64,000 bases of DNA from Streptococcus pseudopneumoniae (GCF_001073085.1 NZ_JVFV01000008.1:1-64000); one strand, 5' to 3'. Positions 9,189 to 18,598 are shown, numbered from the stretch's first letter. Numbers and translations are program-made. The notes: generated by a model not told the origin, from the sequence alone.

Positions 9189-10226
9189 ATGACAAGAAAA
9201 ATAGTTGCCCTAGCAGGTGATGGTATCGGCCCAGAAATCATGGAAGCTGGTTTAGAAGTTCTAGCATCTATATCCGAAAAAACAGGCTTTGACTATGAGA
9301 TAGATAGACGACCTTTTGGAGGTGCAGGTATTGATGTTACAGGACACCCCTTGCCAGACGAAACACTCAAGGCTACTAGAGAAGCGGACGCTATTCTCCT
9401 TGCTGCAATAGGTAGTCCTCAGTATGATAATGCTACAGTTCGACCCGAACAAGGGCTTTTGGCACTCCGCAAGGAACTTAATCTTTATGCCAATATTCGT
9501 CCAGTTAAAATTTTTGATAGTCTTAAGCACTTATCGCCTCTCAAACCTGAACGAATAACTGGTGTAGACTTTGTCGTGGTGCGTGAGTTGACAGGCGGGA
9601 TTTACTTTGGAGATCATATCCTTAAAGAGCGCAAAGCGCGTGATATCAACGACTATAGCTATGAGGAAGTGGAGCGGATTATTCGCAAAGCCTTTGAAAT
9701 CGCAAGAAATCGCAGAAAAATCGTTACTAGTATCGATAAGCAAAATGTTTTGGCAACATCAAAACTCTGGAGGAAAGTGGCTGAAGAAGTCGCTAAAGAT
9801 TTCCCCGATGTAACTCTGGAGCACCAGCTGGTCGACTCGGCTGCCATGCTCATGATTACAAATCCATCCAAATTTGATGTTATTGTGACAGAGAATCTTT
9901 TCGGAGATATCTTATCTGATGAATCAAGTGTTCTATCAGGTACACTCGGGGTTATGCCATCAGCTAGTCATTCTGAAAAAGGTCCAAGTCTTTATGAACC
10001 TATTCATGGTTCGGCACCTGATATTGCAGGTCAAGGAATTGCCAACCCTATCTCCATGATTTTGTCAGTTGCTATGATGTTGAGAGATAGCTTTGGACGT
10101 TATGAGGATGCGGAGCGTATCGAACATGCTGTTGAGAACAGTTTGGCAGCAGGAATTTTAACGAGAGATATTGGAGGACAGGCTTCGACCAAGGAAATGA
10201 CAGAAGCCATAATCGCAAGACTATGA
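9189..10226 (+). CDS. leuB: 3-isopropylmalate dehydrogenase
   Basis: NAD-dependent oxidative decarboxylation of 3-isopropylmalate to 2-oxoisocaproate. The 345-residue isocitrate/isopropylmalate dehydrogenase fold shows GDGIGPEI at residues 10-17, the substrate-arginine region RPEQGLLALRKEL, RELTGGIYFG, the metal-binding stretch NLFGDILSDESS, and GSAPDIAGQGIANP in the NAD-binding loop. AAAGGAGAAAG precedes the ATG. Its last four bases overlap the start of the DUF1294 gene, indicating translational coupling. Confidence 0.97.
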   Translation: MTRKIVALAGDGIGPEIMEAGLEVLASISEKTGFDYEIDRRPFGGAGIDVTGHPLPDETLKATREADAILLAAIGSPQYDNATVRPEQGLLALRKELNLYANIRPVKIFDSLKHLSPLKPERITGVDFVVVRELTGGIYFGDHILKERKARDINDYSYEEVERIIRKAFEIARNRRKIVTSIDKQNVLATSKLWRKVAEEVAKDFPDVTLEHQLVDSAAMLMITNPSKFDVIVTENLFGDILSDESSVLSGTLGVMPSASHSEKGPSLYEPIHGSAPDIAGQGIANPISMILSVAMMLRDSFGRYEDAERIEHAVENSLAAGILTRDIGGQASTKEMTEAIIARL

Positions 10227-10492
10227 AAATAAATGAAGGAATAACTCTTGCCCTCTTGCTTTGGAATTTGCTGATTTTCTTGATTTATGGCATTGACAAA
10301 TCCAAGGCAAGAAGAGGTGCTTGGCGCATCCCAGAGAAAATCTTACTCATTTTGGCTCTTACTTGTGGTGGTTTTGGTGCCTGGTTGGCAGGAATCACCT
10401 TTCACCACAAGACGAGAAAATGGTATTTTAAAACAGTTTGGTTTCTTGGGATGGTGACCACACTAGTAGCCTTATATTTTATTTGGAGGTAA
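10223..10492 (+). CDS. DUF1294 small membrane protein within the leu operon
   Basis: An 89-residue protein with three predicted membrane segments (about residues 6-24, 40-60, 70-88) and the DUF1294 signature: YGIDKSKA, WRIPEK, GGFGAWLAG and HHKTRKW. No biochemical function is known for the family. It overlaps the leuB stop by four bases and ends three bases before leuC, so it is an obligate member of the transcript. Its placement suggests a link to leucine synthesis or simply hitch-hiking; the sequence alone does not decide. Confidence 0.88.
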   Translation: MKINEGITLALLLWNLLIFLIYGIDKSKARRGAWRIPEKILLILALTCGGFGAWLAGITFHHKTRKWYFKTVWFLGMVTTLVALYFIWR

Positions 10493-10495
10493 TGG

Positions 10496-11878
10496 ATGGC
10501 AGGAAAATCAATTTTTGATAAATTATGGGACCGCCATGTCATCACAGGAGAAGAGGGGCAGCCCCAACTCATGTATGTGGACCAGCACTATATTCATGAA
10601 GTGACTAGTCCCCAAGCTTTTCAAGGATTACGAGATGCAGGTCGCAGACTGAGACGACCAGACTTGACATTTGGGACCTTTGACCACAATGTACCAACGG
10701 TCAATATCTACGATATTCGAGATGTGATTTCTAAGGCTCAAATTGATAAGCTTGCTGAAAATGTTGAGGAGTTTGGGATTGAACATGCGGCCCACGGTTC
10801 TGAAAAGCAGGGGATTGTTCACATGGTAGGTCCAGAAACAGGACGGACGCAACCAGGAAAATTCATCGTCTGTGGAGATAGCCACACAGCTACTCACGGA
10901 GCTTTCGGAGCCATCGCCTTTGGGATTGGGACCAGTGAAGTCGAGCATGTCTTCGCTACCCAGACTCTCTGGCAAGTCAAACCCAAGAAAATGTTGGTAG
11001 AATTCACTGGTGTTCCTCAAAAAGGAGTCTATTCCAAGGATTACATTCTCGCCTTGATTGCCAAGTACGGCGTTGCTTGTGGTGTAGGCTATGTGGTGGA
11101 ATATCGTGGGCAAGCGATTGATGCTCTGACCATGGAAGAGCGAATGACCATCTGCAATATGTCCATCGAGTTTGGCTCTAAGATGGGCATCATGAATCCA
11201 GATCAAACTACCTATGATTATCTCAAAGGACGAGAATGTGTTCCAGAGGATTTCGAGGAGGCAGTTGCCGACTGGAAGACCCTTGTCAGTGATAGTGATG
11301 CTGTTTATGATAAGGTTATCCAGATGGATGTCTCTGACTTGGCACCTATGGTGACCTGGGGAACCAATCCTGCTATGGGCGTTGACTTTGACAGTAGTTT
11401 TCCAGAAATTAAGGATATGAATGATGAACGAGCTTATCATTACATGGACTTGGAACCTGGTCAAAAGCCAGCGGACATTGAACTAGGCTATATCTTTATT
11501 GGATCTTGTACCAATGCTCGTCTCAGTGACTTGCAACTGGCTGCGCGATTTGTCAAAGGGAAGAAGATTGCTCCCAATCTAACAGCAATCGTAGTGCCAG
11601 GCTCTCGTCCTGTTAAACGAGCGGCTGAGAAGTTGGGCTTGGACAAGGTCTTTCTGGATGCTGGCTTTGAGTGGAGAGACCCAGGGTGCTCCATGTGTCT
11701 AGGGATGAATCCAGACAAGGTACCTGATGGCGTGCACTGTGCTTCAACCAGTAACCGAAACTTTGAAGATAGACAGGGATTTGGTGCTAAGACCCATCTC
11801 TGCAGTCCAGCCATGGCAGCTGCGGCAGCTATAGCAGGGCGTTTCGTAGATGTTCGGCAGATGCCAGAAGCCCAGTAA
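10496..11878 (+). CDS. leuC: 3-isopropylmalate dehydratase large subunit
   Basis: Aconitase-type large subunit that with LeuD isomerises 2- to 3-isopropylmalate. The three 4Fe-4S ligands are C338 ([11 protein letters not shown]), C398 and C401 ([11 protein letters not shown]). Other family motifs are DNHVP-like DHNVPT near residue 64, [13 protein letters not shown], and PGSRPVK. The length of 460 residues is typical. ATTTGGAGGTA precedes the ATG. leuD follows after nine bases. Confidence 0.97.
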   Translation: MAGKSIFDKLWDRHVITGEEGQPQLMYVDQHYIHEVTSPQAFQGLRDAGRRLRRPDLTFGTFDHNVPTVNIYDIRDVISKAQIDKLAENVEEFGIEHAAHGSEKQGIVHMVGPETGRTQPGKFIVCGDSHTATHGAFGAIAFGIGTSEVEHVFATQTLWQVKPKKMLVEFTGVPQKGVYSKDYILALIAKYGVACGVGYVVEYRGQAIDALTMEERMTICNMSIEFGSKMGIMNPDQTTYDYLKGRECVPEDFEEAVADWKTLVSDSDAVYDKVIQMDVSDLAPMVTWGTNPAMGVDFDSSFPEIKDMNDERAYHYMDLEPGQKPADIELGYIFIGSCTNARLSDLQLAARFVKGKKIAPNLTAIVVPGSRPVKRAAEKLGLDKVFLDAGFEWRDPGCSMCLGMNPDKVPDGVHCASTSNRNFEDRQGFGAKTHLCSPAMAAAAAIAGRFVDVRQMPEAQ

Positions 11879-11887
11879 GGAGAGGAT

Positions 11888-12481
11888 ATGGAGAAATTTA
11901 CAGTTTATACGGGAACGACTGTTCCTCTCATGAATGATAACATTGACACCGACCAAATCCTTCCCAAGCAGTTTCTCAAGTTAATTGATAAAAAAGGCTT
12001 TGGTAAGTACCTCATGTATGCTTGGCGTTATCTGGACGATAACTACACTGAGGATCCAGACTTTGCCTTTAACAGACCTGAATACCGAAAAGCCAGTATC
12101 CTCATCTCAGGGGATAACTTTGGGGCAGGTTCTTCGAGAGAACACGCAGCTTGGGCTCTAGCAGACTATGGTTTTAAGGTCGTGATTGCAGGATCTTTCG
12201 GGGACATTCATTACAATAATGAACTCAATAATGGCATGTTGCCTATTGTTCAGCCTAGGGAGGTTAGAGAAAAGTTAGCCCAACTCAAACCGACCGATCA
12301 GGTAACTGTGGACTTGGAACAACAGAAAATCATCTCACCAGTCGGAGAATTCACTTTCGAAATCGATAGCGAGTGGAAACACAAGCTTTTAAATGGTTTG
12401 GATGATATCGGTATTACTTTGCAGTATGAAGACTTGATTGCTGCTTATGAAAAACAACGACCAGTCTACTGGCAGGATTAG
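11888..12481 (+). CDS. leuD: 3-isopropylmalate dehydratase small subunit
   Basis: Swivel-domain partner of LeuC; together they form the isopropylmalate isomerase. The 197 residues contain [13 protein letters not shown] near residue 20 and the conserved [17 protein letters not shown] loop near residues 73-90, which contacts substrate. AAGGAGAGG precedes the ATG. Last leucine gene of the operon; no terminator is visible before the next gene 28 bases on, which may therefore be cotranscribed. Confidence 0.97.
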   Translation: MEKFTVYTGTTVPLMNDNIDTDQILPKQFLKLIDKKGFGKYLMYAWRYLDDNYTEDPDFAFNRPEYRKASILISGDNFGAGSSREHAAWALADYGFKVVIAGSFGDIHYNNELNNGMLPIVQPREVREKLAQLKPTDQVTVDLEQQKIISPVGEFTFEIDSEWKHKLLNGLDDIGITLQYEDLIAAYEKQRPVYWQD

Positions 12482-12509
12482 AAAAAAATAGAAAAGGAAC
12501 TATAGAATT

Positions 12510-13289
12510 ATGACAAAACACATTCAATGGAACGGAACACTTTCACAAGAAGGCTATGACATTTTAAAAGGTGAGGGAGGGTGCATTGTATGCCCTACAA
12601 AAGTTGGTTACATTATCATGACTAGCGATAAGGCAGGTCTTGAACGCAAATTTGAAGCTAAAGAACGTAACCGTAACAAACCAGGTGTTGTACTTTGTGG
12701 TAGCATGGATGAGCTTCGCGCTTTAGCACAACTCAATCCAGAAATTGAAGCCTTCTACCAAAAACATTGGGACGAAGATATTCTTCTAGGTTGTATCCTT
12801 CCATGGAAACCAGAAGCCTTTGAGAAATTGAAAGGATACGGTGATGGCCGTGAAGAACTCATGACAGACGTTCGTGGTACTAGCTGTTTTGTCATCAAGT
12901 TTGGTAAAGCTGGTGAACAGTTGGCTGCTAAACTGTGGGAAGAAGGAAAAATGGTCTACGCTTCATCTGCAAATCCTTCTGGAAAAGGAAATCGTGGTAA
13001 GGTAGAAGGTATCGGGGAACGCATCGAAGGAGCAGTAGATCTTGTCATCGAGGCAGATGACTACGTTGCTTCAATCCAACCTGACAAAACGATTGAAACG
13101 CGCTACGAGCAAGGTGTGATGGTGTCTATGGTTGATAAAGACGGCAAACTAATCCCAGAACAAGGAGGAGCACGATCAACCTCACCAGCACCAGTCGTTA
13201 TCCGTAAAGGGCTTGACATTGATAAAATCATGATGCATTTATCAGATACCTTTAACTCATGGGACTACCGTCAGGGTGAGTATTATTAA
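12510..13289 (+). CDS. YrdC/Sua5/YciO-like protein
   Basis: A 259-residue member of the Sua5/YrdC/YciO superfamily, whose best-known members make threonylcarbamoyl-AMP for tRNA t6A37. Supporting motifs are CPTKVGY near residue 28 (family PTxTxYG), the basic stretch KERNRNKPGVVL near residues 51-62, and SSANPSGKGNRG near residue 155. The motifs diverge from canonical threonylcarbamoyl-AMP synthases and streptococci usually carry another copy, so this is probably a paralogue of unknown substrate. It may be read through from leuD and is closed by a strong terminator. Confidence 0.75.
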   Translation: MTKHIQWNGTLSQEGYDILKGEGGCIVCPTKVGYIIMTSDKAGLERKFEAKERNRNKPGVVLCGSMDELRALAQLNPEIEAFYQKHWDEDILLGCILPWKPEAFEKLKGYGDGREELMTDVRGTSCFVIKFGKAGEQLAAKLWEEGKMVYASSANPSGKGNRGKVEGIGERIEGAVDLVIEADDYVASIQPDKTIETRYEQGVMVSMVDKDGKLIPEQGGARSTSPAPVVIRKGLDIDKIMMHLSDTFNSWDYRQGEYY

Positions 13290-13299
13290 GATTGAAAAG

Positions 13300-13345
13300 A
13301 AGTCTAGTGTTAAGAGATATTGAAGCTCCTAACACTGGGCTTTTT
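13300..13345 (+). terminator. Terminator closing the leu block
   Basis: TAGTGTTA (13305-13312) pairs with TAACACT (13330-13336) within a longer helix that also pairs GAG with CTC, followed by TTTTT at 13341-13345. Confidence 0.85.
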
Positions 13346-13441
13346 CTTTAGAATTTCTTTTCTTTTTTTAATAGATATGATATTCTATATATGAAATATA
13401 TAGTTTTTTATTCGAACATTATTATAAAAGGAGTAAGATTG

Positions 13442-15382
13442 ATGCTGAAAAGAAAAGTCAGTTTGGAAGATTTTTATGCTTGGTACCAAGAAAATAAAAT
13501 AAGATTAAGAGAAGATGCATCTAAATATAGTATTTACAATGAACAATTACGTGAAGAATTTCTTAAAGAGTGGTCTCTTGATAGAATTTTAAACATGTCT
13601 ATCGATGAATATGTCATTGGGAAAGGAGCTCAAAGCAATTCTTTTTGCTACGGTCTTGAGAGGGGAAAATACAAATCCTTATTTATGGGAATTGGTGGAG
13701 GAGGTTCTTCAAAATTTGGTATTTATTGGAATGAGGATACTAAAAGCTATAAGAATCAAGCAAATAAAATCATTCCAGAATCAGAACTAGAAGACCGATT
13801 TAACAAATTAAAATCGGATTTGTATGAGATCATTCAAGCTGGTAGAAAATTAGATTTCAATAATCCTATCTTTGACATGAAAAATTCAAAGAATGAATTT
13901 ATTGGGCGTTCTGCAGTTGTTACAAAACTTCTTTGTATCTATTCTGAGGGATATTCTTTCTTAGGTATAAATCTTAATAGTCAAAAGAGATTCTGGGACA
14001 AGCTACTTCCTCAAAAAAATCAAGGGGGCCCTTATCTTCAGAATCATGAGATTTGTCAACTCGTATTGCAAAAGTATCCTGAGCTGGAACCATCATTGTT
14101 GGGAAGTATCTTATTTGAATATTCAACACAATTTTTAGACGAAAATGAAAAGAAAGAAGAAAAAATGTCTCTAGAATATAAGGTTTATCATCCATTGAGT
14201 CAAACTCTACTACAATCCAAAAACCTCATCCTCCGTGGTGCTCCTGGTACAGGTAAAACCTATCTTGCTAAAGAAATTGCCAAAGAATTAACGGATGGCA
14301 ACGAAGACCAAATCGGATTTGTACAGTTTCATCCTTCTTATGATTATACAGACTTTGTGGAGGGTTTAAGACCAGTATCAAATGGGGATGGAGCTATTGA
14401 GTTTAAGCTACAGGATGGTATTTTTAAAGATTTTTGTCAGAAAGCAAAAGAAGCCCAATTGATTGGAGGACAAGACAATTTTGACCATGCTTGGGATTCT
14501 TACTTAGAATATATAAATGTTGCTGAAGAAAAAGAATATATAACAAAAACATCTTACTTATCTGTTAATAGTAGACAAAATTTGTCAGTAAATTATGATA
14601 GTGGTGTTCCAGGATGGTCACTACCTCGCAAATATGTTTACGAGTTGTATAAAGATAAAAATTATAATAAGCAAGAATACTACAAAAGTGGTGGAAGAAC
14701 TGTCCTAGAAACATTGAGAAAGAGATTTGGTCTGAAAGACTACCTTTCCCCAACAGAGGTTGATACAGACAAAAAATTCGTCTTCATCATCGATGAGATC
14801 AATCGTGGTGAGATTTCTAAGATTTTTGGTGAACTATTTTTCTCTATTGATCCTGGCTATCGTGGTGAAAAGGGAAGTGTTTCTACCCAGTACTCTAATT
14901 TACATGAGACTAATGACAAATTTTATATTCCTGAGAATGTTTACATCATTGGAACTATGAATGATATTGACCGTTCGGTGGATACTTTTGATTTTGCAAT
15001 GCGCCGTCGTTTCCGTTTTGTTGAAGTTACTGCTGAAAGCCAACTAGGAATGCTCGATAATACTCTTGGCGATAAAGCGGAAGAAGCTAAAACCCGCCTA
15101 AGAAATTTGAATACTGCCATCGAAAAGGTTCAGGAATTAAACAGTCATTATCATATCGGACCAAGTTATTTCCTTAAATTGGAGGAAGTGAATTTTGACT
15201 ATGAATTACTCTGGTCTGATTATCTGAAACCACTCTTGGAAGATTACTTGCGCGGTTCTTACGAGGAAGTTGAAACTCTAGCAAATTTGAAAAAGGCCTT
15301 TGACAAGACAAGCAATGAACAAAAAGATCAGGTAGTTACTGATAACAATGAAGGCGATGGAAATGAAAATGCGGATCACTGA
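13442..15382 (+). CDS. mcrB: McrB-type GTP-dependent restriction subunit
   Basis: AAA+ motor of a McrBC type IV restriction system, which binds modified DNA and translocates using GTP. The AAA+ core begins near residue 245: Walker A GAPGTGKT at 266-273, Walker B VFIIDEINRG with D451-E452, and the McrB signature TMNDIDRS with N507-D510, followed by an arginine-rich RRRFRF. The N-terminal 200 residues (with GIGGGGSSKFG) would be the target-recognition part. ATG 13442 is preferred over an in-frame ATG at 13391 because AAAAGGAG lies eight bases upstream. mcrC overlaps the end. The pair looks more AT-rich than neighbours, consistent with transfer. Confidence 0.9.
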   Translation: MLKRKVSLEDFYAWYQENKIRLREDASKYSIYNEQLREEFLKEWSLDRILNMSIDEYVIGKGAQSNSFCYGLERGKYKSLFMGIGGGGSSKFGIYWNEDTKSYKNQANKIIPESELEDRFNKLKSDLYEIIQAGRKLDFNNPIFDMKNSKNEFIGRSAVVTKLLCIYSEGYSFLGINLNSQKRFWDKLLPQKNQGGPYLQNHEICQLVLQKYPELEPSLLGSILFEYSTQFLDENEKKEEKMSLEYKVYHPLSQTLLQSKNLILRGAPGTGKTYLAKEIAKELTDGNEDQIGFVQFHPSYDYTDFVEGLRPVSNGDGAIEFKLQDGIFKDFCQKAKEAQLIGGQDNFDHAWDSYLEYINVAEEKEYITKTSYLSVNSRQNLSVNYDSGVPGWSLPRKYVYELYKDKNYNKQEYYKSGGRTVLETLRKRFGLKDYLSPTEVDTDKKFVFIIDEINRGEISKIFGELFFSIDPGYRGEKGSVSTQYSNLHETNDKFYIPENVYIIGTMNDIDRSVDTFDFAMRRRFRFVEVTAESQLGMLDNTLGDKAEEAKTRLRNLNTAIEKVQELNSHYHIGPSYFLKLEEVNFDYELLWSDYLKPLLEDYLRGSYEEVETLANLKKAFDKTSNEQKDQVVTDNNEGDGNENADH

Positions 15383-16697
15383 TAATCAGCATAAGATTAT
15401 TAAAGAAGACTTTGTTGCAGAATATCCCAAAATAAGCCAACTTCTCTTAGATAGAACACTAGATAATCTTTCTCAAGAAGATAATATCTTTATTTTTCCA
15501 AATGACCTACAATATTCTCCAGATTTGGATAAGGATCAAAAGATTTTGGAAACAGTCAATCAGAAAATTAAGACGGGAAATGTGATTGGTTTTCTGGGTT
15601 ATGGCCAGGAGAGATTAACCATTTCTTCTCGCTTTTCAAACGAAAGTGATGACTATTTTTTACATTATCTTTTGCAAAAGGTTCTTCATATCAATCTCAC
15701 TAGTTTAGATATTGCTTTATCGCGTGAAGATAGACTCTATCAACTTTTGATGTATCTCTTTCCCAAGTATTTGCAAGCTGCTCTCCGAAAAGGTCTTTAT
15801 AAGGAATACCAGAGATTTTCACATAACGACTGTCATGTTAAGGGAGGGATTGATGTAGGAAATCATCTCAAGAAAAATCTTTCTTTCACGGGAAATGTTG
15901 CCTACACAACGAGAGAGTTCACCTATGATAATCCCCTCATGCAGCTGATCCGTCACACAATCGAGTATATGAAGAATCAGAAAAGTATAGGGAGAGAAGT
16001 TCTTGAAAATCTCTCAACTAGTCGTGAGAATGTGGCAGAAATCGTGCGAGTAACACCCACTTATAAACTAGCTAATCGAGCTAAGATTATCAGACTAAAT
16101 CAAACCAAACCTCTTCGTCATGCCTATTTTCGAGAGTACAGAAAGTTGCAAGAGCTTTGCCTGATGATCCTAAATAGAGAAAAGCATGGTTTAGGATACC
16201 AAGAGAAAAAAATCCATGGTATTCTTTTTGATGTTGCCTGGCTTTGGGAAGAGTATGTTTATACCTTGTTGCCAAAAGATTTCACCCATCCACGAAATAA
16301 GGATAAGACAGACGGTATTTCAGTATTTTCTGACCGTGAACGAAAAGTATTTCCAGATTTCTATCATCAAAACCATAAAATCGTACTAGATGCTAAATAT
16401 AAAAAACTGGAATTGACTGAAAAGGGAATCAATCGTGAAGACTTGTTCCAGTTGATTTCTTATTCTTATATTTTAAAAGCTGAGCAGGCTGGACTTGTTT
16501 TTCCCAGCAAGGAAAAGGTAGTTGATAATGAGATAGGTAAGCTAGCAGGTTATGGAGCCCTGTTGAAGAAATGGTCTATCCAAGTCCCTGGACAAGCTGA
16601 AAGCTATCAAGATTTTGTCAGGAAGATGGAGTCCTTTGAAAAAATCTTTATCGAAAATCTAGTTAGAAATTTAAAAGGTAAGACAAATTCAGGGTAA
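15348..16697 (+). CDS. mcrC: McrC-type endonuclease subunit
   Basis: Nuclease partner of McrB. The 449-residue product has the McrC layout: an N-terminal domain that docks on McrB and a C-terminal PD-(D/E)xK nuclease with FPDFYHQNHKIVLDAKYK, in which D337, D348 and K350 are the likely catalytic residues. The reading frame overlaps mcrB by 35 bases. Several in-frame ATGs are possible (15348, 15357, 15363, 15369); none has a strong ribosome binding site and coupling to mcrB translation is likely, so the exact start is uncertain. Confidence 0.87.
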   Translation: MKAMEMKMRITDNQHKIIKEDFVAEYPKISQLLLDRTLDNLSQEDNIFIFPNDLQYSPDLDKDQKILETVNQKIKTGNVIGFLGYGQERLTISSRFSNESDDYFLHYLLQKVLHINLTSLDIALSREDRLYQLLMYLFPKYLQAALRKGLYKEYQRFSHNDCHVKGGIDVGNHLKKNLSFTGNVAYTTREFTYDNPLMQLIRHTIEYMKNQKSIGREVLENLSTSRENVAEIVRVTPTYKLANRAKIIRLNQTKPLRHAYFREYRKLQELCLMILNREKHGLGYQEKKIHGILFDVAWLWEEYVYTLLPKDFTHPRNKDKTDGISVFSDRERKVFPDFYHQNHKIVLDAKYKKLELTEKGINREDLFQLISYSYILKAEQAGLVFPSKEKVVDNEIGKLAGYGALLKKWSIQVPGQAESYQDFVRKMESFEKIFIENLVRNLKGKTNSG

Positions 16698-16726
16698 ATG
16701 TCTAGTTATCTCCTTGATTGAAAACA

Positions 16727-16791
16727 AAAAACACGAACATTATTTGTTTTCAGTCATAATAATTGACAAAAAACGGACATTACTGTAAACT
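16727..16791 (+). promoter_or_regulatory. guaC promoter with two possible PurR boxes
   Basis: TTGACA (16763-16768), 17 bases, TAAACT (16786-16791). AAAACACGAACATTA (16727-16741) lies upstream and AAAAACGGACATTA (16769-16782) lies in the spacer; both resemble the streptococcal/lactococcal PurBox core (CCGAAC with AT flanks). Promoter is good; PurR binding is inference. Confidence 0.55.
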
Positions 16792-16818
16792 TGTTAGAGT
16801 AATTGTCTGGAAAAGACG

Positions 16819-16845
16819 AGACTATTCCTAACTTTAGGAAAGTCT
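16819..16845 (+). other. Stable hairpin in the guaC leader
   Basis: AGACT (16819-16823) plus TTCCTA (16825-16830) pair with TAGGAA (16835-16840) plus AGTCT (16841-16845), with one bulged A and an ACTT loop. No T-run follows, so it is not a terminator; it sits 23 bases before the guaC start. Confidence 0.6.
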
Positions 16846-16867
16846 AAAGAAGAGAAATGAGAGAAAT

Positions 16868-17851
16868 ATGTTAAACGAATTTCCAATCTTTGACTATGAA
16901 GATATTCAGCTAATCCCAAATAAGTGTGTCCTTCAAAGTCGAGCAGAAGCTGACACACATGTGACCTTGGGGAAACATACCTTTAAGTTGCCAGTTGTTC
17001 CTTCTAATATGCAGACTATCTTGGATGAAGATGTTGCTGAACAGCTTGCCAAGGGTGGCTATTTTTACATCATGCACCGTTTTGATGAAGCGGGACGCAT
17101 TCCTTTTGTCAAACGTATGCACGATCAGGGCTTGATTGCTTCAATCTCAGTAGGTGTTAAAGACTACGAGTATGACTTTGTTAGTCAATTAAAGGATGAT
17201 GCACCAGAGTACATCACTATTGATATCGCTCATGGTCATGCTGATAGCGTTATTTCAATGATTCAGCACATCAAGAAAGAATTGCCAGATACCTTTGTCA
17301 TTGCTGGAAACGTTGGAACTCCAGAAGCCGTGCGTGAACTTGAAAATGCTGGTGCAGATGCTACTAAGGTCGGAATCGGTCCAGGTAAGGTTTGTATTAC
17401 TAAGGTAAAAACTGGTTTTGGTACTGGTGGTTGGCAGTTAGCGGCCCTTCGCTGGTGTGCGAAAGCTGCGCGTAAACCGATTATTGCCGATGGTGGTATC
17501 CGTACACATGGTGATATCGCCAAATCAATTCGCTTTGGTGCAAGTATGGTTATGATTGGTTCACTATTTGCAGGTCATATCGAAAGTCCTGGTAAAACAG
17601 TTGAAGTTGATGGTAAACAATTCAAAGAATACTATGGTTCGGCTTCAGAATACCAAAAAGGTGCCTATAAGAATGTCGAAGGTAAAAAAATCCTTCTTCC
17701 TGCCAAAGGGCATTTACAGGATACCTTAACTGAGATGGAACAGGATTTGCAAAGTTCGATTTCTTATGCTGGAGGTCGTAAGGTTGCTGATCTTCGTCAC
17801 GTTGACTATGTCATTGTGAAGAACTCTATCTGGAATGGTGATGCTCACTAA
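16868..17851 (+). CDS. guaC: GMP reductase
   Basis: NADPH-dependent reductive deamination of GMP to IMP, which reconverts guanine nucleotides to the common purine precursor. The 327-residue (beta/alpha)8 barrel is the IMPDH/GMPR family short form without CBS domains. Visible motifs are VPSNMQTI near residue 44, IDIAHGH near residue 120, the catalytic-cysteine loop [13 protein letters not shown] near residues 168-180, and [15 protein letters not shown]. The gene lies just before the guanine-regulated xpt-pbuX operon, so the neighbourhood is purine salvage. Confidence 0.96.
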   Translation: MLNEFPIFDYEDIQLIPNKCVLQSRAEADTHVTLGKHTFKLPVVPSNMQTILDEDVAEQLAKGGYFYIMHRFDEAGRIPFVKRMHDQGLIASISVGVKDYEYDFVSQLKDDAPEYITIDIAHGHADSVISMIQHIKKELPDTFVIAGNVGTPEAVRELENAGADATKVGIGPGKVCITKVKTGFGTGGWQLAALRWCAKAARKPIIADGGIRTHGDIAKSIRFGASMVMIGSLFAGHIESPGKTVEVDGKQFKEYYGSASEYQKGAYKNVEGKKILLPAKGHLQDTLTEMEQDLQSSISYAGGRKVADLRHVDYVIVKNSIWNGDAH

Positions 17852-17859
17852 AAATATGA

Positions 17860-17974
17860 TTACTTATTTATGCCGCGAATTGGCGTGGCGTTTCTACAAG
17901 GTACCGTAAATACCTAACAATGAGTAAGCTGCAGAGATATAAGGATAAGTGTTAAATCTATTTCTTTATTTCCT
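17860..17974 (+). promoter_or_regulatory. Purine riboswitch aptamer, guanine class
   Basis: P1 pairs 17860-17868 with 17919-17927. P2 is GCCGCG (17872-17877) with CGTGGC (17884-17889), and its loop contains GG. J2/3 is TTTCTAC (891-897 of 17 kb). P3 pairs AGGTA (17899-17903) with TACCT (17911-17915) around the invariant CCGTAAA loop. The base at the position equivalent to C74 is C (17918), which specifies guanine over adenine. The 3' strand of P1 (17921-17929) can instead pair with 17979-17987 in the terminator, giving ligand-dependent termination upstream of xpt. Confidence 0.93.
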
Positions 17975-18003
17975 AGAGGCTTACTTGGTAAGTCTCTTTT
18001 TAT
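17975..18003 (+). terminator. Riboswitch expression-platform terminator
   Basis: AGAGGCTTAC (17975-17984) pairs with GTAAGTCTCT (17988-17997) over a TTG loop, followed by TTTTTT. Its left arm competes with the antiterminator formed by the P1 3' strand. Confidence 0.92.
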
Positions 18004-18016
18004 TTCGGAGGTTATT

Positions 18017-18598
18017 GTGAAATTATTAGAAGAACGAATTTTAAAGGACGGAAACGTTCTTGGTGAGAATATTCTTAAGGTGGATTCCTTCTTAACCCAC
18101 CAAGTTGATTATTCCTTGATGCGCGAGGTTGGTCGTACTTTTGCAGAGCATTTTAAAAATGCTGGTATTACCAAAGTCGTAACCATTGAGGCATCTGGAA
18201 TTGCCCCAGCCCTTTATGTGGCTGAACAGTTAGATGTACCCATGATTTTTGCTAAGAAGGCAAAAAATATTACTATGAATGAAGGAATTTTGATTGCTGA
18301 AGTTTATTCTTTTACTAAACAAGTAACTAGTACCGTATCTATTGCAGGTAAGTTCTTATCTCCTCAAGATAAAGTATTAATTATTGATGATTTCTTGGCT
18401 AATGGTCAAGCAGCTAATGGTTTGATTCAGATTATTGAACAGGCTGGTGCTACAGTTGAAGCTATCGGAATTGTGATTGAAAAATCTTTCCAAGATGGTC
18501 GTGGACTGCTAGAAAAATCAGGCCATCAAGTAGTATCACTCGCGCGATTAGAGCGTTTTGAAAATGGAAAAGTTATATTTAAGGAGGCAGACATCTAA
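18017..18598 (+). CDS. xpt: Xanthine phosphoribosyltransferase
   Basis: Converts xanthine and PRPP to XMP for purine salvage. The 193-residue product is a type I phosphoribosyltransferase with the PRPP loop [16 protein letters not shown] near residues 122-137 and [15 protein letters not shown] near residues 56-70. It starts with GTG at 18017, placed correctly behind CGGAGG (18006-18011). Its stop overlaps the ATG of pbuX (TAATG), so transporter and enzyme are translationally coupled. Controlled by the guanine riboswitch. Confidence 0.96.
   Translation: MKLLEERILKDGNVLGENILKVDSFLTHQVDYSLMREVGRTFAEHFKNAGITKVVTIEASGIAPALYVAEQLDVPMIFAKKAKNITMNEGILIAEVYSFTKQVTSTVSIAGKFLSPQDKVLIIDDFLANGQAANGLIQIIEQAGATVEAIGIVIEKSFQDGRGLLEKSGHQVVSLARLERFENGKVIFKEADI

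Noticed and set aside
10628-11464. 278-residue open frame on the minus strand
   Set aside because: Antisense to leuC within its well-conserved aconitase domain; no independent signals.
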